Origin: an uncultured Christensenellaceae bacterium
GTDB lineage: Bacteria; Bacillota; Clostridia; Christensenellales; Christensenellaceae
Assembly (NCBI GenBank): GCA_934555865.1
Contig: CAKTFI010000048.1
Span: forward strand, 1-7,749
Reading direction: 5' to 3'
Length of the DNA: 7,749 nucleotides
This document shows positions 1-5,376 of this stretch, in pieces. Below the pieces are notes generated by a model. That model was not told where the DNA came from. It did not search any database and was given only the letters and a program-made list of their open reading frames with translations. Both the position numbers and the translations under genes were made by a program. Each line of letters starts with the position of its first letter. The stretch's first letter is position 1.

Positions 1-365
1 CCCTCCAGGAGGGGTACATCATGGAATGCGGCATCGACATCACGGCCGAGCCGCCGGGCAAGAAGCTGCAGCACATCTCGCTGCTGTCCGGCGGGGAGCG
101 GGCGCTCACGGGCATCGCGCTGCTGTTCGCGATGATCCGCATCAACCCGGCGCCGCTCTGTCTATTGGACGAGATCGACGCGCCGCTCGACGAGGCGAAT
201 GTCGTGCGGTTTGGCAACTATATCCGCAAAATCCCGGATTCGCAGTTTTTGATCATCACGCACCGCAAGCCGACGATGGCGATCTGCCCGGTGCTGTTCG
301 GCGTCACGATGGAGGAAAAAGGGGTCTCTAAGCTGGTTTCGGTGAAGATCGAGGAAAAGGAGTGA
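1..365 (+). CDS. smc: Chromosome segregation protein SMC, C-terminal end (5' partial)
   Basis: This is the C-terminal part of the SMC ATPase, which dimerises through its hinge and compacts and segregates the chromosome on the nucleoid together with ScpA and ScpB. The frame is open from the window edge (first full codon at base 3), so the gene begins upstream; the ATG at base 21 is internal. Visible in order are a PPGKKLQ segment, the ABC signature motif LSGGERAL (bases 84 onward), Walker B with the catalytic acidic pair in LCLLDEIDAPLDEANV (DE at bases 168-173), and the H-loop ITHRKPTM (His at 261-263). The end, GVTMEEKGVSKLVSV, is typical of bacterial SMCs. Four residues after the H-loop (AICP) differ from the EAAD-like form I expect in most relatives. 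The stop lies 4 nt before ftsY, whose RBS is inside the last smc codons, so the two genes are probably co-transcribed. Confidence 0.96.
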   Translation, partial: LQEGYIMECGIDITAEPPGKKLQHISLLSGGERALTGIALLFAMIRINPAPLCLLDEIDAPLDEANVVRFGNYIRKIPDSQFLIITHRKPTMAICPVLFGVTMEEKGVSKLVSVKIEEKE

Positions 366-369
366 GAAA

Positions 370-1269
370 ATGTCTTTTTTTGAAAAGTTGAAGCAGGGCA
401 TGACCAAGACGCGCAAAAACATCGCGGAAAAGCTGAGCGGCGTGTTTTCCATGTTCACCCGCGTGGACGAGGACTTACTCGAGGAATTGGAGGAAACGCT
501 CATCCTGTGCGATGTGGGCGTGAATACGGCGACGCGCGTGATCGGCACGCTGCGCGAGCGCATCAAGGCGGAAAAGATCCGCGAGGTGGGCGAGGTCAAG
601 GCCGCCCTTAAAGAAATTTTGCTGGAACAGGTGCAGTTTGCGCCAGCGGCGGAGACTTTCCCGCGGGTCGTCCTCGTCGTCGGGGTGAACGGCGCAGGCA
701 AGACCACCTCGATCGGCAAGATCGCGCATGTGTATACGGAGCAGGGGAAAACGGTGCTGCTCGCGGCGGCGGACACCTTCCGCGCGGCGGCGGCGGAGCA
801 GCTCGGCATCTGGGCGGACCGGGCGGGTGTCCCGATCGTGAAATACGGCGAGGGGCATGACCCGGCGGCGGTCGTGTATGACGCGATCGATTCGGCCAAG
901 CACCGGGGCGTGGATGTCGTGCTGTGCGACACAGCCGGGCGGCTGCACAACAAGAAGAACCTGATGAACGAGCTGGGAAAGATCTCCCGCGTCATCGACC
1001 GGGAATACCCCGAGGCGGCGCGGGAAACGCTGCTCGTGTTAGACGGGACAGCGGGGCAGAATTCGCTGTTCCAGGCACGGGAATTCGCGAGCACGGTGCC
1101 GATCGACGGGATCGTCCTGACCAAGCTGGACGGGACGGCCAAGGGCGGGTTTATCTTTGCGATCCGCGAGGAATTGGGCATCCCGGTGAAGTACATTGGC
1201 GTGGGCGAGGGCATCGACGACCTGCAGCCCTTTGACGCTCGGGAATTTGTCGATTCCCTGCTGGACTGA
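370..1269 (+). CDS. ftsY: Signal recognition particle receptor FtsY
   Basis: FtsY is the membrane-associated SRP receptor GTPase. It pairs with Ffh to deliver ribosome-nascent-chain complexes to the Sec translocon, and the two GTPases activate each other. The 299-residue product has an N-terminal amphipathic/basic helix (residues 1-30) followed directly by the helical N domain and then the NG GTPase domain. It lacks the long acidic A-domain of enterobacterial FtsY, as is usual in Gram-positives. Motifs: G1 GVNGAGKTT (105-113), the insertion-box region DTFRAAAAEQL (135-145), G3 DTAGR (187-191), G4 TKLDGTAKGG (251-260), GVGE (277-280) and DLQPF (284-288). The start ATG is preceded by AAGGAG (357-362) inside the end of smc. 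All Arg codons seen are CGN; none is AGA. The identification is secure; the DTFR form and the neighbouring separate ffh gene distinguish it from Ffh. Confidence 0.98.
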   Translation: MSFFEKLKQGMTKTRKNIAEKLSGVFSMFTRVDEDLLEELEETLILCDVGVNTATRVIGTLRERIKAEKIREVGEVKAALKEILLEQVQFAPAAETFPRVVLVVGVNGAGKTTSIGKIAHVYTEQGKTVLLAAADTFRAAAAEQLGIWADRAGVPIVKYGEGHDPAAVVYDAIDSAKHRGVDVVLCDTAGRLHNKKNLMNELGKISRVIDREYPEAARETLLVLDGTAGQNSLFQAREFASTVPIDGIVLTKLDGTAKGGFIFAIREELGIPVKYIGVGEGIDDLQPFDAREFVDSLLD

Positions 1270-1285
1270 CAAGCAAAAATGCTTG
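1270..1285. repeat. Short inverted repeat overlapping the ylxM promoter -35
   Basis: CAAGCA and TGCTTG are perfect complements separated by AAAA, giving a 6-bp-arm palindrome immediately after the ftsY stop codon. The right arm supplies the first three bases of the -35 hexamer of the promoter at 1283-1311. There is no T-run after it, so it is not an intrinsic terminator. It could be an operator or a chance palindrome; nothing else in the window repeats it. Confidence 0.4.
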
Positions 1286-1311
1286 ACAGGCGTGAAAAAA
1301 GCCGGTAGAAT
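1283..1311 (+). promoter_or_regulatory. Sigma-A-type promoter for ylxM-ffh
   Basis: A perfect -35 hexamer TTGACA (1283-1288) is followed by exactly 17 bp and a -10 hexamer TAGAAT (1306-1311; five of six bases match TATAAT). Expected transcription start is near 1317-1319, only 4-6 nt before the ylxM ATG at 1323. The strong Shine-Dalgarno AAGGAGG (1312-1318) therefore lies upstream of, or right at, the predicted transcript 5' end. Transcripts from this promoter would carry an almost leaderless ylxM, whereas read-through from ftsY would carry the RBS. Hexamers and spacing are seen directly; the start site is inferred. Confidence 0.75.
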
Positions 1312-1322
1312 AAGGAGGTAGC

Positions 1323-1646
1323 ATGCAGACAGAACAGCATTTTGCGCTCTCCCTGCTGCTGGATGCCTATGGGCGGCTGCTGACAGACAAGCAGCGCGAC
1401 GCGCTGGACATGTATGTCAACGAGGATCTGAGCCTTTCGGAGATCGCGGAAAACGCGGGGACCTCCCGGCAGGCGGCGCAGGATTCTATCAAAAAGGCCG
1501 CGCAGCGCCTCCGGGAATGGGAAGACGCGCTCGGCATCTGCCGCAAGCAGCGGCTGATCGAAGCGGAACTGGCCCGCCTCTGCACCTTGGGCAGCGAGGC
1601 GGAAGCGTTGGCGGAATCGATCCGCAGAATTCTCTGGGAGGAGTAG
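1323..1646 (+). CDS. ylxM: YlxM/UPF0122 helix-turn-helix protein linked to SRP
   Basis: YlxM is a small protein of the UPF0122 family, found in Gram-positives beside ffh. It has been described as an SRP-associated factor that modulates the SRP GTPases in streptococci, and its fold resembles the DNA-binding region 4 of sigma factors. The 107-residue product shows the family opening (LLLDAYGRLLTDKQRDALDMY) and a helix-turn-helix at about residues 37-60 (LSLSEIAENAGTSRQAAQDSI), followed by a helical charged C-terminal half that may form a short coiled coil. The start has an excellent Shine-Dalgarno (AAGGAGG, 1312-1318) but also a promoter whose -10 ends one base before that RBS. The stop codon is 2 nt before ffh, so the genes are surely co-transcribed and probably coupled. 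Family assignment is firm; the precise function is less so. Confidence 0.94.
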   Translation: MQTEQHFALSLLLDAYGRLLTDKQRDALDMYVNEDLSLSEIAENAGTSRQAAQDSIKKAAQRLREWEDALGICRKQRLIEAELARLCTLGSEAEALAESIRRILWEE

Positions 1647-1648
1647 AC

Positions 1649-2974
1649 ATGGCATTTGAAGGTTTGGCGGAAAAGCTGCAAAATGTATTCAGCAAACTGA
1701 CGGGCCGGGGCAAGCTCTCGGAGGCGGACATCAAGGCCGCGATGCGCGAGGTGCGCCTGGCGCTTTTGGAAGCGGATGTCAACTATCTGGTCGTCAAGAA
1801 GTTCGTCAAGAATGTCTCGGAAAAGGCGGTCGGCGAAGAGGTTTTGCAGAGCCTGACGCCGGGGCAGCAGGTCATCAAGATCGTCCGCGACGAGATGACG
1901 GAGCTGCTGGGCGGGACGCGCAGCAACATCAAGCTAGCCTCGGCGCCGCCGACGGTCATCCTGATGGCGGGCCTGCAGGGCGCGGGCAAGACGACGATAT
2001 GCGGCAAGCTGGCGCTCTATTTCAAAAAACAGGGCAAAAACCCGATGCTGGTCGCGTGCGACATCTATCGCCCGGCGGCCAAGGACCAGTTGAAAGTGGT
2101 GGGCGAAAGCGTCGGCGCAGAGGTGTTCGCCATGGACTCGACCGACCCGGTGGAGATCACGCAGGCGGCGCTCAAGGAAGCGGCGCGGCGCGGAAATGAC
2201 ATCGTGATCGTCGATACGGCGGGGCGTTTGCACATCGACAGTGGGATGATGGAAGAGCTTTCCCGCCTGAAGGCGGCCGTGCAGCCGACGGAGACGCTCC
2301 TGGTCGTGGACGCCATGGCCGGGCAGGACGCCGTCAACGCGGCCAAGGCCTTTAATGAGGAGGTCGAGCTCACGGGGGTGATCCTCACCAAGGTGGACGG
2401 CGACGCCCGCGGCGGCGCGGCGCTCTCGGTCAAGGATGTCACCGGCAAGCCGATCAAGTTTGTGGGCGTCGGCGAAAAGATGGAGGATCTCGAGCCCTTC
2501 TACCCCGACCGGATGGCCGGGCGCATCTTGGGCATGGGCGATGTGCTGTCCCTCATCGAAAAGGCGGAGCAGGCGATCGACGAAAAGAAGGCGATGGAAC
2601 AGCTGGAAAAGATGAAGAGCCAGCAGTTCGACCTCAACGACTTTTTGGAGAATTTGCAGCAGCTAAAGGGCATGGGTTCCATGCAGGACATTTTGAAGAT
2701 GCTCCCGGGCGGGAACAAGCTGGCCGGGATGGAAGTGGACGAGAGCCAGTTTAAGCGCACGGAGGCGATCATCTGCTCCATGACGATGCAGGAGCGGCAG
2801 ACGCCCGGCATCCTCAACGGCAGCCGCCGCAAGCGCATCGCGCGGGGCAGCGGCACGAGCGTGCAGGATGTCAACCGCCTGCTCAACCAGTTTGAGCAGA
2901 TGAAGAAAATGATGAAGATGTTTGGCGGCAAAAAGGGAAAACGCCGCGGCGGCATGATGGGATTGCCTTTTTAA
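1649..2974 (+). CDS. ffh: Signal recognition particle protein Ffh (SRP54)
   Basis: Ffh is the protein subunit of the bacterial SRP. It binds 4.5S/SRP RNA and hydrophobic signal sequences on nascent chains, then docks on FtsY. The 441-residue length is normal. N domain: residues 1 to about 90 (MAFEGLAEKLQ...). G domain: G1 GLQGAGKTT (108-116), DIYRPAAKDQL (138-148), DTAGR (189-193), TKVDGDARGG (247-256), GVGE (273-276) and DLEPF (280-284). M domain: from GMGDVLSLIEKAE (295 on), with MLPG (351-354), the RNA-binding helix-turn-helix around SRRKRIARGSG (392-402) and a methionine- and lysine-rich tail (418-441). The ATG at 1649 is chosen because the MAFEGL opening is the family N-terminus and GGGAGGAG (1636-1643) sits 5 nt upstream. 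An open frame further 5' lies inside ylxM and is not family-like. Residue 376 is Cys in IICSMT, where I recall Asn as common. Confidence 0.99.
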   Translation: MAFEGLAEKLQNVFSKLTGRGKLSEADIKAAMREVRLALLEADVNYLVVKKFVKNVSEKAVGEEVLQSLTPGQQVIKIVRDEMTELLGGTRSNIKLASAPPTVILMAGLQGAGKTTICGKLALYFKKQGKNPMLVACDIYRPAAKDQLKVVGESVGAEVFAMDSTDPVEITQAALKEAARRGNDIVIVDTAGRLHIDSGMMEELSRLKAAVQPTETLLVVDAMAGQDAVNAAKAFNEEVELTGVILTKVDGDARGGAALSVKDVTGKPIKFVGVGEKMEDLEPFYPDRMAGRILGMGDVLSLIEKAEQAIDEKKAMEQLEKMKSQQFDLNDFLENLQQLKGMGSMQDILKMLPGGNKLAGMEVDESQFKRTEAIICSMTMQERQTPGILNGSRRKRIARGSGTSVQDVNRLLNQFEQMKKMMKMFGGKKGKRRGGMMGLPF

Positions 2975-3021
2975 GGGCATTTACATAAGAAATTCATAGT
3001 GAACTATCGGAGGAAACAACA

Positions 3022-3261
3022 ATGGCAGTAAAGATCAGATTTAAGAGAATGGGCGCGAAGAAGGCTCCCTTCTACAGAATCGTCGTGGCAGACAGCAGAA
3101 GCCCGCGCAACGGCGCCTTCATCGAAGAGCTCGGCTACTACAACCCCGCGACCAAGGAGACCCAGATCGAAGCCGACAAGGCGAAGGATTGGGTCGGCAA
3201 GGGCGCGCAGCCGACGGAGACCGTTCGCAGCCTGTTCAAGAAGAACGGCATCATCGACTGA
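3022..3261 (+). CDS. rpsP: 30S ribosomal protein bS16
   Basis: bS16 binds 16S rRNA early in 30S assembly and stabilises the 5' and central domains. The 79-residue product is full length for the short Gram-positive form: [14 protein letters not shown] opening, [16 protein letters not shown], then the ELGYYNP segment and the [15 protein letters not shown]-terminal motif. The RBS GGAGG (3009-3013) is 8 nt before the ATG. It follows ffh after a 47-bp gap without a convincing promoter or terminator and is followed 28 nt later by khpA, so it sits inside the operon. Codon use differs from its neighbours: four of six Arg codons are AGA, a codon absent from ffh and ftsY. Confidence 0.98.
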   Translation: MAVKIRFKRMGAKKAPFYRIVVADSRSPRNGAFIEELGYYNPATKETQIEADKAKDWVGKGAQPTETVRSLFKKNGIID

Positions 3262-3289
3262 GAAACCGTCCAAGGAAGAGGGCAGAAGC

Positions 3290-3517
3290 ATGGTAGAATT
3301 GGTAGAATATCTGGCCAAATCCCTGGTAGACGACCCCGATCAGGTGAAGATCGTGGAAAAGACGCTGGATGACACGGTGATTTTGGAGCTCACGGTCGCG
3401 GAAGGCGACATGGGCAAGGTCATCGGCAAGCAGGGGCGCATTGCCAAGGCGATCCGCACGGTCGTCAAGGCCGCCTCGGCGAAGTCCGGCAAGAAGTACA
3501 CGGTGGAAATCCTCTAA
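3290..3517 (+). CDS. khpA: KhpA, KH-domain RNA-binding protein (YlqC family)
   Basis: KhpA is a single-KH-domain RNA-binding protein that forms a dimer with KhpB (Jag/EloR). In streptococci and other Firmicutes it has been linked to cell elongation and small-RNA binding. The 75-residue product is the usual family size and opens with the characteristic LVEYLAKSLVDDPDQV. The KH nucleic-acid-binding GxxG loop is GKQG (residues 46-49) within MGKVIGKQGRIAKAIR. The RBS is purine-rich but imperfect (AAGGAAGAGGG, 3272-3282). It is located between rpsP and rimM, the standard position of this gene in Gram-positives, and its stop codon is separated by one base from the rimM start. The family is clear; a specific RNA target cannot be read from the sequence. 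Confidence 0.95.
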   Translation: MVELVEYLAKSLVDDPDQVKIVEKTLDDTVILELTVAEGDMGKVIGKQGRIAKAIRTVVKAASAKSGKKYTVEIL

Positions 3518-3518
3518 G

Positions 3519-4034
3519 ATGGAGTATTTTGCGATTGCAAAGGTGGTAAAGCCGCAGGGGATTCGCGGGGAAGTCAAGCTGGAGACCTATGTGGAGGATC
3601 CGCAGCGCTTTTCGACGCTGCCGCATATCTATACCGAACAGGGCGGCGCTTATGTGAAGCACGAGGTGACTTCCGGGCGGCTGTACCGCGGCTTTGCCTA
3701 CCTGAAATTGGCGGATTACCCGGACCGGAACGCAGCGGAGACGCTGCGGGGGCAGTACCTCTACATCGACCGCGCGCATGCGGCCGAATTGCCGGAAGGG
3801 GCGAACTATATCGCCGACCTTTTGGGGCTGCGGGTGGAGGACGACGAGGGTCATGTCCTCGGCCGGTTGGAGGATGTCCTGCAAAACGGCGGAGTGGATG
3901 TCTATCAGGTCTCGGACGGAGAACGAACGGTCCTCTTCCCCCTGGCGCCCGGCGTGGAGCTGGAACGCGACCTGGAAAATGGCGTCATCCGCGTGAGTGC
4001 GGCGCGCCTGAAAGAGGTCGCGGTGCATGGTTAA
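3519..4034 (+). CDS. rimM: Ribosome maturation factor RimM
   Basis: RimM binds ribosomal protein uS19 and assists late maturation of the 30S head and 16S rRNA processing. The 171-residue protein has the two expected domains. The N-terminal beta-barrel has FAIAKVVKPQGIRGEVK (residues 4-20, with the signature GIRGEVK) and the AYLKL region (60-64). The C-terminal PRC barrel starts at LLGLRVEDDEG (101-111), continues through GGVDVYQV (124-131) and VLFPLAPGVE (138-147), and ends with a short tail after VIRV. The ATG at 3519 gives the family N-terminus; the open frame further 5' overlaps khpA and is not conserved-looking. Only one base separates the khpA stop from this start and no strong RBS is present, so translation is probably coupled. 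The PRC motif reads GGVDVY where GANDVY is common, a small oddity. The last 8 nt overlap trmD. Confidence 0.97.
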   Translation: MEYFAIAKVVKPQGIRGEVKLETYVEDPQRFSTLPHIYTEQGGAYVKHEVTSGRLYRGFAYLKLADYPDRNAAETLRGQYLYIDRAHAAELPEGANYIADLLGLRVEDDEGHVLGRLEDVLQNGGVDVYQVSDGERTVLFPLAPGVELERDLENGVIRVSAARLKEVAVHG

Positions 4035-4779
4035 GTTTCATATTTTGACGATTTTTCCGGAGATGTTCGCTTCCTTTTGCGGCACAAGCATCTGCAAGCG
4101 GGCGATCGACGCCGGGAAGATCGACATTGTGCTACATAATTTCCGGGACTATACGCTGGACAAGCATCGCCGGGTGGACGACGCGCCGTTTGGCGGCGGG
4201 GCAGGCATGCTCATCGCGCCGCAGAGCGTGTTCGACTGCTTTGACGCGGTGCAGGCCACGCAGCAGGGCAAGCGGGTGTGCAATGTCTATATGTCCGCCT
4301 CAGGCGCGCCGTTTACGCAGCAGACGGCCCGGGAGCTCGCGGGATATGACGAATTGAACATCCTCTGCGGGCATTATGAGGGCGTCGACCAGCGCATTTT
4401 GGATCGGTATATCGACCGGGAGATCTCGATCGGCGACTATGTCCTGACCGGCGGGGAGCTGCCGGCGATGGTGCTTACCGACGCGGTGATGCGCTTTGTG
4501 CCGGGGGTGCTCGGCAATGCGGACAGCACGGAGGACGAGTCGTATAGCTACGGCGGGCTGCTGGAATACCCGCAGTATACGCGCCCGGCGGAATTCCGCG
4601 GCATGGCCGCCCCGGAGATCCTCCTTGGCGGGCATCATGCGAAGATCCGCGCCTGGCAGCGGCAGGAGGCGATCAAGAAGACGGCGCGCGTGCGCCCCGA
4701 CCTCTTGAAAACTGCGGAACTGACCAAAGAAGAAGCGGAATTTTTGCAAAACTTCTTGCAAACTTCCAAGGATGAATGA
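4027..4779 (+). CDS. trmD: tRNA (guanine37-N1)-methyltransferase TrmD
   Basis: TrmD transfers a methyl group from S-adenosylmethionine to N1 of G37 next to the tRNA anticodon, preventing +1 frameshifts; it is a SPOUT-class homodimer with a deep trefoil knot. The 250-residue length is typical. Motifs: opening FHILTIFPEMF (4-14), RRVDDAPFGGGAGM (48-61), LCGHYEGVDQRI (113-124) and the knot and cofactor loop SIGDYVLTGGELPAM (134-148). These are followed by VPGVLG (158-163), the likely catalytic Asp170 in STEDES (by alignment in my head with E. coli Asp169), YTRPAEFRGM (184-193) and RRPELL-like RVRPDLL (221-227). The ATG lies inside rimM, overlapping by 8 nt, with AGAGGT upstream, so it is translationally coupled. 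The last codons are AT-rich and contain a promoter for rplS. Confidence 0.98.
   Translation: MVKFHILTIFPEMFASFCGTSICKRAIDAGKIDIVLHNFRDYTLDKHRRVDDAPFGGGAGMLIAPQSVFDCFDAVQATQQGKRVCNVYMSASGAPFTQQTARELAGYDELNILCGHYEGVDQRILDRYIDREISIGDYVLTGGELPAMVLTDAVMRFVPGVLGNADSTEDESYSYGGLLEYPQYTRPAEFRGMAAPEILLGGHHAKIRAWQRQEAIKKTARVRPDLLKTAELTKEEAEFLQNFLQTSKDE
4744..4766 (+). repeat. Short tandem direct repeat at the end of trmD
   Basis: TTGCAAAACTTC (4744-4755) is followed immediately by TTGCAAACTTC (4756-4766), a 12/11-bp near-perfect tandem pair. It encodes part of the FLQNFLQTS tail of TrmD. Each copy begins with TTGCAA; the second is positioned as the -35 of the rplS promoter. It may be a small duplication that created or shifted a -35 element, or simply repeated Leu-Gln codons. 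Confidence 0.55.
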
Positions 4780-4785
4780 TATAAT
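4756..4785 (+). promoter_or_regulatory. rplS promoter with extended -10
   Basis: A consensus -10 TATAAT (4780-4785) is preceded by TG at 4777-4778 and one base, forming an extended -10 element. A partial -35 TTGCAA (4756-4761) lies 18 bp upstream. The -10 starts immediately after the trmD stop codon TGA (4777-4779), which itself supplies the TG. The predicted start is near 4791-4793, giving a roughly 75-nt 5' UTR that contains the L19-type leader. It allows rplS to be expressed independently of the upstream operon. The elements are seen directly; activity is inferred. Confidence 0.75.
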
Positions 4786-4808
4786 ATCATTTGTGTGTGT
4801 ATGTACTA

Positions 4809-4845
4809 GAGCGGTCCGCTGCTCCAAAAGGGAGTAAGAACGCTT
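4809..4845 (+). promoter_or_regulatory. L19-type ribosomal protein leader in the rplS 5' UTR
   Basis: This part of the rplS leader folds into an outer stem (AGCG 4810-4813 with CGCT 4841-4844, plus a G-U pair at 4809/4845) and an inner hairpin (TGCTCC 4820-4825 with GGAGTA 4831-4836, loop AAAAG). Between the stems lies an asymmetric internal loop, GTCCGC on the left and AGAA on the right. The bases CCGCTGCTC and AAGAACGC match what I recall of the L19 leader of Firmicutes (an Rfam family), in which bL19 is thought to bind its own mRNA and repress it. The ORF-proximal RBS GGAGGA (4855-4860) is just downstream, so ligand binding could limit translation initiation. The fold is drawn by hand; family membership and autoregulation are from memory and inference. 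Confidence 0.7.
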
Positions 4846-4866
4846 ACGATAAATGGAGGACCTATC

Positions 4867-5205
4867 ATGGATTTGATCAAGTATGTGGAACAGTCTCAGA
4901 TGCGGACCGATCTGCCGGCGATGGAGATCGGCGATTTGCTGAAGATTCATCTGAAAGTCACCGAAGGTACACGGGAAAGAATTCAGATTTTTGAAGGCTA
5001 CCTAATCGCGAGAGATGGCGGCGGCTTGACCGAGACGATTACCGTTCGTCGTGTGAGCTACGGCATCGGCGTGGAGCGCATTCTGCCCCTGCACAGCCCG
5101 AAGATCGCGAAGATCGAAAAGGTGCGCAGCGGTAAGGTCAGAAGAGCGAAGCTCTACTACCTGCGCGACAGAGTGGGCAAGGCGGCAAGAATCAAAGAGA
5201 GATAA
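4867..5205 (+). CDS. rplS: 50S ribosomal protein bL19
   Basis: bL19 lies at the 30S-50S interface of the ribosome and contributes to inter-subunit bridges. The 112-residue product matches the normal length of about 115. Recognisable blocks are the opening [17 protein letters not shown], the [23 protein letters not shown] core (residues 22-44), [19 protein letters not shown] (60-78) and the C-terminal [20 protein letters not shown] (92-111). The RBS GGAGGA (4855-4860) is 6 nt before the ATG. The gene has its own promoter, an L19-type leader and a strong terminator 20 nt after the stop, so it can be a monocistronic unit as well as the tail of the upstream operon. Seven of 14 Arg codons are AGA, unlike the CGC/CGG-dominated neighbours, which fits high expression and a distinct codon bias. 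Confidence 0.98.
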   Translation: MDLIKYVEQSQMRTDLPAMEIGDLLKIHLKVTEGTRERIQIFEGYLIARDGGGLTETITVRRVSYGIGVERILPLHSPKIAKIEKVRSGKVRRAKLYYLRDRVGKAARIKER

Positions 5206-5225
5206 GTTCACGATTTGTGAAGGCC

Positions 5226-5256
5226 AAAAAAGAACGGAAATTTCCGTTCTTTTTTT
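5226..5256 (+). terminator. Intrinsic terminator after rplS
   Basis: Bases 5226-5240 and 5241-5255 are a perfect palindrome with no spacer (AGAACGGAAA / TTTCCGTTCT flanked by A6 and T6). In RNA the AAATTT centre would open as the loop over a 7-bp AGAACGG/CCGUUCU stem, followed by six or seven U residues. It sits 20 nt after the rplS stop and closes the ribosomal protein operon. Because the A-run and T-run are symmetric it could work in both directions, although no gene converges on it here. Confidence 0.93.
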
Positions 5257-5295
5257 ATGCGGCAAAACTCGGTGGCCGGGAAGGCGGCGCCTTGG

Positions 5296-5324
5296 TTGTT
5301 TCGCAGGATGTTTTAGTATATAAT
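5296..5324 (+). promoter_or_regulatory. Putative promoter of the rbgA-rnhB-yraN-comM unit
   Basis: A perfect -10 TATAAT (5319-5324) lies 17 bp after a weak -35 TTGTTT (5296-5301; three of six bases match TTGACA). The local sequence is AT-rich in an otherwise GC-rich region and sits 40 bp past the rplS terminator, exactly where a new transcription unit must begin. The expected start is about 5330-5332, giving roughly 180 nt before rbgA. The ATG at 5323 overlaps the -10 and so would not be on this transcript. Confidence 0.65.
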
Positions 5325-5376
5325 GAAGGAAAGTTGCGGTATCTTCCGCCGGTGTGCGGCAAGCAGCAGGAGGCCG

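Noticed and set aside
1517..1648. Upstream extension of the ffh reading frame
   Set aside because: It lies wholly inside ylxM; the Ffh family N-terminus MAFEGL begins at 1649 with a strong RBS.
162..1655. 497-codon open frame on the minus strand across smc, ftsY and ylxM
   Set aside because: It runs antisense to three well-recognised genes, its product is low-complexity Ser/Arg/Pro-rich with no family motif, and long antisense frames are expected in GC-rich coding DNA.
2963..3008. Possible promoter between ffh and rpsP
   Set aside because: TTGCCT and TTTACA can be read as weak -35 elements, but no acceptable -10 lies 16-18 bp downstream of either; the small ATAG/CTAT hairpin (2996-3007) is too weak to call.
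3441..3518. Upstream extension of the rimM reading frame
   Set aside because: It overlaps khpA and encodes an Arg/Pro/Ser-rich shadow; the RimM family N-terminus is at 3519.
4300..4950. 216-codon minus-strand open frame across trmD and the rplS leader
   Set aside because: It is antisense to trmD and crosses the rplS promoter and leader, with no RBS or recognisable motif.
4791..4994. 67-codon plus-strand open frame across the rplS leader
   Set aside because: It spans the structured leader and then runs out of frame inside rplS; its start has no RBS.
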